A DNA stretch of 64,000 bases from JACCXG01 sp963785755 (GTDB taxonomy: Bacteria > Acidobacteriota > Vicinamibacteria > Vicinamibacterales > 2-12-FULL-66-21): the NCBI GenBank assembly GCA_963785755.1, contig CAWAXG010000075.1, forward strand, positions 806,001 through 870,000, in the 5' to 3' direction. The position numbers and the translations under genes were made by a program. Below are positions 53,047 through 62,516 of the stretch, in pieces. Numbering within the stretch: position 1 is the first letter of the stretch; each line of letters begins with the position of its first letter. Under the pieces are notes generated by a model. The model made no database searches. It was given only the letters and a program-made list of their open reading frames with translations, and was not told the DNA's origin.

Positions 53047-54912
53047 ATGTCACGCGCATCGGTACGGAGGATCGTCTGCCTGGTCATGAGCGTTTCGGCG
53101 ATCGGGCTCGCACCATCAGCACTCGCACAACAACCCGCGGAACCGGACGGATGGGTCGTGATTCCGGTCGACGACTACCGCGCCTTGCGGCTGAAAGCTT
53201 TTCCGCCTGATCGACCGCCGGATCCTCCGCCGGTCGACGCGACGATCACGCGCGTGGATTACGAGCTGCGCGCGGACAGCGAGTCGGTCTCCGGCGAAGC
53301 ATCGTTGATCGTCGACGTGTTCAAGGAAGGATGGGTGCGCGTCGACGTCCCAGCCGGCCTGCTCGTGCGCGCGGCGCGCGTCGACGGCACCGCGGTGTCA
53401 CTCATCGACACACCCTCTCCTCACGTGCTGCTGTCAAAGCCCGGGCGTTACGCCGTGTCGCTCGACATCGTGCTGCCGCTCAAAGTGGCGGCCGGGACCG
53501 AGACGCTGACGCTGCCGGCATCGCGCGGCGCCGTCTCTCGCCTGGGGCTCGTCGTTCCCCGTCAGGGACTCGATCTGATCGTCACGGGCGGCGTTCTTGC
53601 CGAGCGCGCGCAGACCGCCGACGGCCGGTGGGTCGCGTTCGCGCAATCCGGGCAGGCGCTGATCGTGTCGTGGAAACGCCAGGCGGAGGAGCGAGCAGCG
53701 CAGCCGTTGCGATGGCGCGGCGCCGTCACGGAACACGTCGGGCTTGGTGAAGACACGAGCCCGCTCACGGCGACGGTGAATGTCGACGTGTTCCAGGGCG
53801 TCGCCGCCTCGATCGATGTCGCCATTCCCGACGGCGCCCAGATCAATCAGGTCTCCGGTCCGCTGGTTGCGGAATGGGAGGTCCGCGACGCTCTGTTGAA
53901 GGTCACGTTTCTCGAACCGGTATCCGGCATGACGTCGTTTTCGATTGGCGGCGAGGCACGGCTGCCGCGCGACGGCACTGTCGGCGTCCCGCTCGTGCGT
54001 CTCCCCGCCGCGGAACGCGAGTCCGGCGGCGTCGCGGTGGAAGTGCTCGGCGCCGGCGAGATCGCGGATCGGCAGCCGCGCGGTCTGGATCCGGCCGATC
54101 CCTCCGATCTGGGCGCGCCAATCGCCGGCCGCGATTCGCCGTCGATGCTCGCCTTCAGTTATCGCGCACACCCCGGCACGGTGGCGCGCAGCCTCACGAT
54201 GAACATCGCGCGGTACACGCCTCAGGCCGTGCTGATCGCCAACGTCGAAGAAGCGCGCTATGACGCGCTGATCGAGGAAGAGGGCAAGACGATCGTCCGC
54301 GCGCGCTATGCCGTGCGCAACAATCAGCGCGCGTTTCTCGGCGTCAGCCTCCCGGCTGGCGCGACGCTCTGGAGCGCGGCCGTGTCCGACCGGCCGCTGC
54401 GGCCAGGCGTGGCGGCCGATGGCGGGCTGCTGCTTCCGTTGCAGAAAGGACGGGCAGGTGAAGAAACACCCGCGTTCGTCGTCGAGCTGACCTACGTCCT
54501 CCGCGCCGCCGCGTGGGCCGACAAGGGGCGCGCGGCGCTTCCGCTTCCGGCAGTCGACCTGCCCGTCGCGCGTACGGGGCTCGTCCTTCATCACTCGCCG
54601 CGTTTTCGCATCACGCCCGAACCGGGATCCTTCCGGCCGGAAACCGACAACGGCCCGTTCACCACGGCGCTTCGCGACGACGTCGCGCCGGCGCCGGAAC
54701 GGGACCATGTAACTGCGGGCACTCCGTCAGCGGTCGGCGATCTCGTCGCGGAGTACCGGCGGGAATCCGCCGGACGAACGATTGCCGGTCCCCTGCCGGC
54801 CCGTGTCGCGTTCCCCCGATTCGGGCCCAGCCTGTTCCTGATGTCCGAGCTCACGGGTGAGCTGCACGCGCCGTCGATCGAGTTCTCTTACAAACGTCAG
54901 AGCCGGTGGTGA
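53047..54912 (+). CDS. Large exported beta-rich protein, paralogue 1 (function unknown)
   Basis: A protein of 621 aa. The start at 53047 follows GGAGG at 53037-53041 and gives a signal peptide (MSRASVRRIVCLVMSVSAIG, cleavage near ALAQ). The body is almost entirely predicted beta strand with no catalytic motif recognised. It shares with the next gene an N-terminal pattern (VVIPVDDYRALRLKAFPPDR then PPDPPPVDATITRVDYELRA), a mid-protein region with LPAGATLWSAAVSDRPLRPG, and a final FSYKRQ. Such proteins occur in acidobacteria and planctomycetes as large hypothetical surface proteins. The stop overlaps the upstream region of paralogue 2, and the pair is probably co-expressed. Confidence 0.75.
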   Translation: MSRASVRRIVCLVMSVSAIGLAPSALAQQPAEPDGWVVIPVDDYRALRLKAFPPDRPPDPPPVDATITRVDYELRADSESVSGEASLIVDVFKEGWVRVDVPAGLLVRAARVDGTAVSLIDTPSPHVLLSKPGRYAVSLDIVLPLKVAAGTETLTLPASRGAVSRLGLVVPRQGLDLIVTGGVLAERAQTADGRWVAFAQSGQALIVSWKRQAEERAAQPLRWRGAVTEHVGLGEDTSPLTATVNVDVFQGVAASIDVAIPDGAQINQVSGPLVAEWEVRDALLKVTFLEPVSGMTSFSIGGEARLPRDGTVGVPLVRLPAAERESGGVAVEVLGAGEIADRQPRGLDPADPSDLGAPIAGRDSPSMLAFSYRAHPGTVARSLTMNIARYTPQAVLIANVEEARYDALIEEEGKTIVRARYAVRNNQRAFLGVSLPAGATLWSAAVSDRPLRPGVAADGGLLLPLQKGRAGEETPAFVVELTYVLRAAAWADKGRAALPLPAVDLPVARTGLVLHHSPRFRITPEPGSFRPETDNGPFTTALRDDVAPAPERDHVTAGTPSAVGDLVAEYRRESAGRTIAGPLPARVAFPRFGPSLFLMSELTGELHAPSIEFSYKRQSRW

Positions 54913-54920
54913 GGTGTCCC

Positions 54921-57105
54921 ATGCGCGCACATCAGTTCGCAATGTTGCTCGTCGTCTCGGCCTCGCTTGCCGCTCCCGAAACACTTCACGCCCGCCAGGG
55001 CCGGGGATCCGCTCCACAAGGGGCGGCAGGGCCGGCAGGAACGGTCACGCTGACCGTCGCTGACTACGATCGCCTGGTCGATCGAGCCGCGCAGCCGGTG
55101 ACGCGGCCGGATCCGCCGCCCGTTGCCGCTGTCGTCGGACGCGCCGAGCTGCGCGCGCGCGTCGAGAATGGCGCGGTCCGCGGAACCGTGCGGCTCGATG
55201 GCGACGTGTTCCAGCGCGGCCAGGTCAAAGTGCCGCTCGTGGTCGGGGCGACGCTGCTCGACGCGAAGTCCGACGCCGGGGCCGTCGCGCTCGTGCACGA
55301 AGGGAACACGCATGCGGCGGTGTTTCCCGGACCTGCCCCGTTCTCCGTCGTTCTCGAGTGGGCCGGGCAGCTCGGCACGACGCCTGGCCGCGCATCCTTT
55401 ACGCTCCCTCAACCGGCATCACCGAGCGTCACCGTGATCGTCGATCTTCCCGGTGATCCCGCTGACGTTCGCGTCGAACCCGGTCTCGTGACACGCCGGC
55501 AGACAGAGGGAGGCCGAACCACGCTCGAGATCACGCCAATCAAGGGAACCAGCGCGCGAGTGTCCTGGTCGGTGCGGGAAGCCACGGTCCAGCCGCTGGC
55601 GGAGTCGCGGATCCTGTCCGACGTGAAGTCGCTCGTCAGCATCGGCGACGGCAACCTGCGGATGGTCTCCGTCCTCGACATCGCGGTCGTGCGCGGCGAG
55701 CCGCGCACTTTCCAGATCCAGCTGCCGAGCGGCTATGAGGTCGCCAGCGTCACGGGAAGCTCGCTCGAGCGCAGCGACACCAACGCCGGCCTCGTGACGC
55801 TGACGGTCCGCCAGCCGCTGCCCCGGCATCAGTTCCTGCTCAGCCTCGAGCGTGCGCACGCTCCTGGATCGTTCAAAGTCGATACGTCGTTCCCGACGGT
55901 CGTCGGCGCCCAGCGCGAAGCGGGCGAGACGGCGATCGAAGGCATCGGCACGATGGAAGTGAATGCGTCCGGAGACGAGGGCCTGCGGCGAATGGATGTT
56001 CGCGAAGCGCATGCATCGCTCCGCTCGCTCGCGCGGCAGCCAGTCCTCGCCGCATTCCGCTACCAGCGCCGGGAGAGTGAAGCACGCGTCATGACGCTCG
56101 ACGTGAAGCGCTTCGCTGATGCGCCGGTGATCGCCGCGACCGCGGAGCACGCGGTGGCGACCACGCTCGTCACGTCCGAGGGGCGCATGCTCACGGAGGT
56201 CTCGATGCGCATCAACAACCGCGCGCAGCCGTTCATGAAAGTGACGCTGCCGCCGGGCGCGACCATGCTTTCCGTCGAAGTCGGCGGCGAGCCGGCGAGA
56301 CCCGTCGAGGGCGGCGGCATCCGAATTCCCCTCCTGCGGCCCGGCTTCCGGCCAGTCGGCGCTTACACCGTCTCGTTCGTCTATCTGCACGCCGGCGATG
56401 CGTTCGCGAAGCGCGGCGAGGCGCCGATGGCGCTGGCAAAAGTCGACGTGCCGGTCAGCCTGCTCGAATGGGAAGTGTTCCTCCCCGAGCAGGACTCGGC
56501 AAAGCCGGTGGGGGGCAACGTCATTCCCGCCCGGCTCGTTGCCGAGGCAACGAGCGAGGACTCGCCCGCCGGGGCGTCTTTCTCACACGTGAACCTCTCG
56601 ATCGTCGACAACGTGGTTGCGGGGCACGTCGTTGGACGCGTGATCGATCCGGCCGGCAGCTCCATTCCGGGCGCAACGATCACCTTGACGCAGCACGGCC
56701 GCGTCCTGCAGCGAGTCACGACCAATGAGAAGGGGATGTATACGCTGCGAGGGGTTCCGACAGGATCGGTGACGGTGACGAGCGAGCTGAGCGGGTTCGT
56801 GACCGGACGGCTCACTTTCTCGTTCGATCAGCAGGCGCGGCGGGTGGACTTTCAGATGCAGATCGGAATGATCACGGAAACCATCTCGCGTCCGGGCCGA
56901 GGCGATGGGTGTCGGCGGCAGTGAGAGCCCCCAGCTCCCGACACAGCAGGCGCCGTCGCAGAACATCATCAACATGCAGCGGCGCGTCGCCGGCGTCCTG
57001 CCGGTGCGCATCGACGTCCCGCGCGCCGGGACGATGTACCAGTTCTTCCGACCGCTCGTACTCGACGAGGAAACGCAGGTGAGCTTCCGCTACAAGCGGC
57101 GGTGA
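54921..57105 (+). pseudogene. Large exported beta-rich protein, paralogue 2, with added carboxypeptidase-like domain, frameshifted near the end
   Basis: Start MRAHQFAMLLVVSASLAAPE at 54921 with GAGG upstream; about 727 aa if repaired. It parallels paralogue 1: TVTLTVADYDRLVDRAAQPV then TRPDPPPVAAVVGRAELRAR, a middle LPPGATMLSVEVGGEPARPV and IRIPLLRPGF. It adds a carboxypeptidase regulatory-like domain (HVVGRVIDPAGSSIPGATIT, TTNEKGMYTLRGVPTG) at about 570-650. The frame changes near 56893 (TISRPG to AEAMGVGGSESPQ), after which the ending QVSFRYKRR matches the paralogue's EFSYKRQ. Length is 3n+1, so one extra base would explain it. Function unknown. Confidence 0.72.
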
Positions 57106-57116
57106 GCGGCTCCAAG

Positions 57117-59619
57117 TCACTCCCAACTTCCAACTCCCCCGCCTTCGCGCGAACGCAGCGATCGCGCGTACGAACGGTCGGGGGAGTTGGAGGTTGGGAG
57201 TTGGGAGTGCACATTCATGGTTAGCGATCCGCGAACGTCGACGACGTATTCGCGGCCGCGGGACAGCGCGGCGCGCACGGTGCCATCGGCGGCGGCCGTC
57301 AGGGTGACCGCTGCCGGGCCCGACTTGATCGACGCGATCCGCTGGCCGTTCGGCGGACGCAGGACACGGACGCCATCGATGTCGGGCCGGAGCCTGACGT
57401 CGGTGGCGCGTCCGGCCTTCCACGTCACATCCACTTCGATCGCGCCGCGCGCGCGCAGGCCGCGGATCGATCCGGACGGCCAGGCTTTCGGGAGCGCCGG
57501 CAGGATCGCGAGCTCCTCCTCGTGGCTCTGGAGCAGCATCTCGGCAACCGCGGCGGTCGCGCCGAAGTTGCCGTCGATCTGGAACGGCGGATGATCGTCG
57601 AACAGGTTCGGCATCGTCGACTTCGTGAGCAGGCCGACGAGATGCTCGTGCGCGAGATCCCCTTCCAGCAGGCGCGTCCAGAAGTTGATGATCCACGCCC
57701 GGCTCCAGCCGGTGTGGCCGCTGCCGGCGGCCAGGCGCCGTTCGAGCGTGACGCGGGCCGCTCGGGCGAGCTCCGGTGTCTTCCGCGGTGAAATCTGATC
57801 GCCTGGGTGCAACGCGAACAGGTGGGAGATGTGGCGGTGCCCGGGCGCCGCGTCGTCGTAATCCTCGAGCCATTCCTGCAGCCGCCCGTGCCGGCCGATC
57901 TTCATCGCCGGCAGCTTGCCGCGCGCTTCCTGGACGCGGCGGCGAAAATCGGCATCGACGCCGAGGATCTCGCCCGCGGCCATGACCCGCGTGAACAGCG
58001 CGTGCGCGATCTGCGTGTCCATATAAGGTCCCATCGTCAGCGCCGCCTTGGTGCCGTCCGGCATCAGGTAGTCGTTTTCCGGCGACGTCGACGGACCGCT
58101 GATCAGGCGGCCCTGCGCATCCTCGACGAAATAGTCGAGAAAGAATTCCGCCGCTTCCTTGAGGACCGGGTACGCGCGCGTACCGAAGGAACTCCCGGTT
58201 CCTCGTGAAGTCGTAGCGATCCCAGAAGTGCAGCGACAGCCAGGCTCCGCCGCTCGGCCAGATTCCCGATCGCACCCCGTCGATGGGCGATGCATGGCCC
58301 CAGGCGTCGGTATTGTGGTGAATCACGAAACCGCGGGCGCCGTAGAGCGTTTTCGCGACCTCGCGGCCGTTCACCCGCGCGTGGTCCACGAGATCGAAGA
58401 GCGGCTCGTGCATCTCCGAGAGGTTCGTCACCTCCGCCGGCCAGTAGTTCATTTCGGTGTTGATGTTGATGGTGTATTTGCTGTCCCACGAGGGCGCGAG
58501 CGAGTCGTTCCAGATGCCCTGCAGGTTCGCGGCAAGGTCGCCGGGCCGGCTGCTCGCGATCAGGAGGTAGCGTCCGAACTGAAAATGCAGCGCCTCGAGC
58601 CCAGGGTCGGAGCTGCCGCCTTTGACGCGGGCAAGCCGCTCATCGGTCGGCACGTCGTCGGCCGGCGGCGTATCGAGGTGGAAATTCACGCGGCGGAAGA
58701 ACTTCTGGTAATCGTTCACGTGATCGGTTTTCAGCCGCTCGAAGGGCTTCGAGCCGGCGGCGGCGAGCGTCCTGACGCACCGCTCCCCCGGATCCTTTTC
58801 GCGGAAACTGGTCGCCGCGGCCACGAACAACGTCACCGCGTTGGCGCCTGAGACGCGGACCGTGTCACCATCCGCGCGCACCGAGCCGCCGTCGGCGGCG
58901 GCCCGCACCATCGCCGTGAACGCGACGCCGGTCTTGGGTTCCTGTGCCTGCCGCTCGGTGTTCGGCGGCAGCGCCCGCCCTTCGAGCACGACCGTATCGG
59001 TGCCGGCGACCCGGGTCGTGGCGTCCGCTTCGCGCTTCATGGTTGCGGTCAATGTCACTTTGCCAGGGCGATCTGCGGAGATGCGGACTACCAGCACCTG
59101 ATCGATCGCCGTCGCGAATATCTCGCGGGTGAAGACGGTATCCGCCGCCCGGAACCGCACGCGCGCCACCGCGTCGTTCAGATCGAGCTCACGCCGGTAC
59201 TCCGTCGCCTCACCGCCAGTGTCGACCGTGAGCAGCAGATCGCCGAGCGTCTGGTAGGGCGGCATCCGCCGCGGCTGAGAGATGACGGCCTTGTCGGCGA
59301 GCGCCTCCGCCTCGGTGATCCGGCCCGCCGCCAGCAGCCGCCGAATCTCGGGAATCGCCTTCGGGCCCGCCGGATTGATCCGATTCAGTTTCTGTCCGGC
59401 CCAGACGCTGTCTTCGTTGAGCTGCAGGCGCTCCGCGCTCACCCCGCCGAACACCATCGCGCCGAGCCGCCCGTTGCCCACCGGCAACGCCTCGTTCCAC
59501 CCCGCCGCCGGCGCGCGATACCACAACCGCAGCGGCCCCGCAGCCCCGCCGCCCCCCTGCTGCGCATCCCCGCTCAACCCCGCGAGCACGACCGCCACCA
59601 AGACAGCTATTCGTCGCAT
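57117..59619 (-). pseudogene. GH95 family alpha-L-fucosidase (or alpha-L-galactosidase), frameshifted
   Basis: About 833 aa if repaired. Start MRRIAVLVAVVLAGLSGDAQ at 59619 (GGAG 6 bases upstream) with a signal peptide, so it is exported. The N-terminal beta domain has APAAGWNEALPVGNGRLGAM then VFGGVSAERLQLNEDSVW. The (alpha/alpha)6 domain has TININTEMNYWPAEVTNLSE, ISGPSTSPENDYLMPDGTKA (general-acid Glu in SPEN) and PPFQIDGNFGATAAVAEML (catalytic Asp region). It would release L-fucose (or L-galactose) from glycans as inverting enzyme. The frame breaks near 58185 (NREFLR to GTRAYPVLKEAAEF); length is 3n+1. The C-terminal tail (SQLPTSNSPDRSYARSLRSR) is coded by a repeat element. Confidence 0.82.
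57118..57209. repeat. CCAACTCCC-family inverted element (copy 3) between convergent genes
   Basis: The left arm 57118-57140 (cactcccaacttccaactcc and on) pairs with the right arm 57180-57209 (gggggagttggaggttggga and on) around a 39-base centre that itself contains cgatcgcg palindromes. The stop codon of the GH95 gene (57117-57119) and its last 30 or so codons lie in this element. Confidence 0.8.
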
Positions 59620-59704
59620 CCGCACTCCAGAATTCATAGACTCGTCGCTCGTTCGGCGCGCAGGCTCATCGGAGTCCAATCCGCGGAAGCCCGCCGAGCC
59701 CGTA

Positions 59705-59793
59705 GCAGCACGTCGCACGACGAAAGCACGTCAGCACGTAGGACGTAGCACGAAAAAGCACGTGCGCACGCAGCACGTAGCACCCAGCACGTG
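59705..59793. repeat. ACGTGC-family array, single orientation
   Basis: Words agcacgtcgcacgacgaaag, cacgtcagcacgtaggacgt and cacgaaaaagcacgtgcgca run in one orientation only (the GTAGCACGT sense), unlike the two-armed arrays. It lies between the divergent GH95 and ppiD genes. The rest of the 287-bp gap holds no recognised gene; a CATAAT at 59858-59863 is a weak -10 candidate for ppiD. Confidence 0.7.
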
Positions 59794-59906
59794 GCTGACC
59801 CTCCCCCTCCACGCGCCCTTCTGTCAAGCCATTTCCACGCCCCAACCCCTCTCGTGTCATAATTTAGGTTTGATTTTCCCCCGCGGAAGCGGACGAGGGT
59901 TTTTCC

Positions 59907-61823
59907 ATGACCATGCTCGACCGGATGCGCCGGCACAAGAACTGGCTGAAGTGGAGCCTGTTCATCGTCGTGATCGCATTCGTTTTTCTGTACATCCCCA
60001 GCTTCATGCCACAGGACGGCATGCCGGCGGGCGCCAATGACGTCGTCGCCACCGTCGACGGACGCGAGATTACCGTGTCCCGCTTCCGCCGCGTGTACAT
60101 GCAGCAGATGCAGGCGTACCGCAATCAGTTCGGCGGCAAGATGGACGAACGGCTGCTCAAGCAGCTCGGCATCGACCAGCGCATCGTCCAGCAGATGGTC
60201 GAGGAAGAAGCGTCGCTCGCCGAGGCGCAGAAGCTGGGCATCACGGCCAGCAACGAGGAAGTCATCGCCCGCATCCGTTCGCTGCCGGCGTTTCAGGAGA
60301 ACGGCCAGTTCATCGGCGAGACGCGCTACCGGCAGGTGCTGAACATGCAGAACCCGCCGCTGCGTGCGGATGAGTTCGAGGAGCAGGTCCGGCGCGGCAT
60401 CACCATGGAGAAGCTGCAGGGCGCCCTTACCGACTGGATCACGGTGACCGAGCCGGAAGTCGATGCCGAATTCCGCCGCCGCAACGAGAAGGTGAAGCTG
60501 AGCGTCGTGAACTTCGCCGCCGACAAGTTCCGCGAGGCCACGCAGGCCACCGACGCGGAAGTCTCGGCCTGGTTCGACTCGCACAAGGCCGACTACAAGA
60601 TTCCCGAGAAGCGCAAGATCAAGTACGCGCTCCTCGACACGCAGGCGATCCGCAGCCGCACCCAGGTCTCCGCTGAAGACGTGCAGCGTCAGTACCAGGA
60701 GAACCAGTCACGGTACTCGACGCCCGAGCAGGTTCGCGCCAGCCACATCCTCTTCAAGACCGAAGGCAAGGACGAAGCCGAGGTCCGCAAGCAGGCCGAG
60801 ACCGTCCTCAAACGAGCCAAGGTCGGGGAGGACTTCGCCAAGCTCGCGAATGAATTCACGGAGGAGGAAGTCGGCAAGACGCGCGGCGGCGATCTGGACT
60901 TCTTCGGGCGCGGCGCCATGGCCAAGGAGTTCGAAGAGGCGTCGTTCGCGCTGAAGCCGGGCCAGATCAGCGACATCGTCCAGACGCAGTTCGGGCTGCA
61001 CATCATCAAGCTGACCGACCGCAAGCCTGCCACGACGCGCACGCTCGACGAGGTCAAGCCCCAGATCGAGGATCAGATCAAGTGGGAGCGCGCTCAGGCG
61101 GAGGCGCAGCGCGTCGCCGACGAGCTCGACAACCAGATCGACGATCCCAGCGATCTCGATACCATCGCCAAGACCCGCGGCCTGACCGTCAACGAATCGG
61201 CGTTCTTCGGGCGTCAGGAACCAATCACCGGGCTCGGTCTGGCGCCGGCCGTGGCCGAGCGCGCCTTCGGGATGAAGCAGGGCGAGGTCAGCGACGCGCT
61301 GCGGACGCCGCAGGGGTTCGTGTTCATCACGATGACCGGAACCGAGGCCGCGCGCGACTCGGGACTCGAGGAAGTCAAGGCGCGCGTGCGCGACGACGTG
61401 ATCAAGAACAAGGCGGCGGATACCGCGCGGCAGCGCGCCGCGGCGGTGGTCGCGCAGCTGAAGGGGAGCAGCTTCGACGCGGCGGCGAAGGCCGCCGGTC
61501 TCGAGTCGAAGACGACCGACCTCATCGCGCGCGGCGCGCCGATCGGGGACGCCGGCATCAGCCCGGCGGTCGAGGCCGTAGCCTTCACGCTTCCCGCTGG
61601 CGCGGTGAGCGATCCCATCCAGACCGACAACGGCGCCGTCATCGTGAAGGTCGTCGAACGCAAGGACGTCACGCCCGACGAGGTCAGGACGGGCCGCCAG
61701 CAGCTGCGCACCGAGGTCATCAACGAGCGCCGCAACCGGTTCTTCTCGACCTACATGTCCAAGGCGCGCGAAAAGATGCGCATCAATATTAATAACGCAA
61801 TCGTGGCTCAAGTGATTGCGTAA
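59907..61823 (+). CDS. PpiD/SurA-like membrane-anchored peptidyl-prolyl isomerase
   Basis: A protein of 638 aa with GAGGG 7 bases before the ATG. A single N-terminal membrane helix (WLKWSLFIVVIAFVFLYIPS, about 14-33) anchors a periplasmic chaperone. A SurA_N-like region (VDGREITVSRFRRVYMQQMQ, about 50) is followed by a parvulin domain at about 283-375 (RASHILFKTEGKDEAEV, GGDLDFFGRGAMAKEFEEAS and FGLHIIKLTD), then a second, degenerate parvulin-like region at about 430-490 and another at about 540-600. It should help fold outer-membrane and secreted proteins, which are abundant in this island. PpiD is the closest label; the short name is not fully certain. Confidence 0.88.
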   Translation: MTMLDRMRRHKNWLKWSLFIVVIAFVFLYIPSFMPQDGMPAGANDVVATVDGREITVSRFRRVYMQQMQAYRNQFGGKMDERLLKQLGIDQRIVQQMVEEEASLAEAQKLGITASNEEVIARIRSLPAFQENGQFIGETRYRQVLNMQNPPLRADEFEEQVRRGITMEKLQGALTDWITVTEPEVDAEFRRRNEKVKLSVVNFAADKFREATQATDAEVSAWFDSHKADYKIPEKRKIKYALLDTQAIRSRTQVSAEDVQRQYQENQSRYSTPEQVRASHILFKTEGKDEAEVRKQAETVLKRAKVGEDFAKLANEFTEEEVGKTRGGDLDFFGRGAMAKEFEEASFALKPGQISDIVQTQFGLHIIKLTDRKPATTRTLDEVKPQIEDQIKWERAQAEAQRVADELDNQIDDPSDLDTIAKTRGLTVNESAFFGRQEPITGLGLAPAVAERAFGMKQGEVSDALRTPQGFVFITMTGTEAARDSGLEEVKARVRDDVIKNKAADTARQRAAAVVAQLKGSSFDAAAKAAGLESKTTDLIARGAPIGDAGISPAVEAVAFTLPAGAVSDPIQTDNGAVIVKVVERKDVTPDEVRTGRQQLRTEVINERRNRFFSTYMSKAREKMRININNAIVAQVIA

Positions 61824-61826
61824 CGG

Positions 61827-61848
61827 ACCCACGTGCTACGTGCGCACC
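61827..61848 (+). repeat. Single ACGTGCTACGTGC unit
   Basis: cccacgtgctacgtgcgcac directly follows the ppiD stop and directly precedes the first codons of the decayed ADOP permease. It is a short piece of the array family of 45182 and 62516, so the dead gene is bracketed by the same word. Confidence 0.65.
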
Positions 61849-61850
61849 TT

Positions 61851-62516
61851 CGCCGCCGCGCCCGCCTTTACGGTCGCGGCGGTGCTGTCTCTGGCCCTGG
61901 GCGACCACGGCAATCCTGAGCCATGGCACCTGGGTCCGCCGGTACGGCAGCGATCCTAGCGTCATCGGACGATCAATCGTCCTCAACGGCCAGGCGGCGC
62001 AGGTCGTCGGCGTGCTCGGCCCGTCGTTCTCGCTGCGAAAGGAAACGATGCCCACGCTCGGCGTGGTGGCGGACGCGGAGATCCTCCTGCCGCATCTACA
62101 ACGTCCGGACGATGGCGGAACGGGTGAACGAGTCGCTCGCGCGGCGGCGCTTCTCATGCTGCTGCTGACCCTGTTCGCGATCCTCGCGCTCGGACTGGCG
62201 GCGATCGGGACGTATGGCGTGATCGCGTACCTGGTCAGCCAGGGCAGGCGCGAGCTGGGAATACGGATGGCGCTCGGCGCCACGCCCGCGGGGATTCTGC
62301 TGATGATCGTGCGCCACGGCGCGATCCTGGCAGGCTGCGGCATCGCGCTCGGCCTCGTTGGCGCCTTCGCGCTGACCCCGCTCATGCGATCGTTGTTGTT
62401 CGGGGTGGGGCCCGCGGATCCCGTCACCTACACCGGAATCGCGCTGCTCCTCGCGCTGGTCGCCCTGACCGCGACGCTCGTCCCCGCCAGCCGCGCCGCG
62501 CGCATCGATGAGGGTC
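61851..62516 (+). pseudogene. Decayed ADOP family permease (internal deletions, truncated)
   Basis: Pieces of one ADOP permease remain in order. FAAAPAFTVAAVLSLALG (N-terminal helix) jumps straight to ATTAILSHGTWVRRYGSDPS and VIGRSIVLNGQAAQVVGVLG of the first PCD domain. A second jump near 62095 leads to VRTMAERVNESLARRRF and, after a one-base shift, to the last FtsX block (LAAIGTYGVIAYLVSQGRRE, LGIRMALGATPAGILLMIVR). It ends at PASRAARIDEG, where intact relatives have a few more residues. Exactly there the repeat array starts. About 75% of the gene is missing. It is related to, but not a recent copy of, the gene at 15480-17888. Confidence 0.8.
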
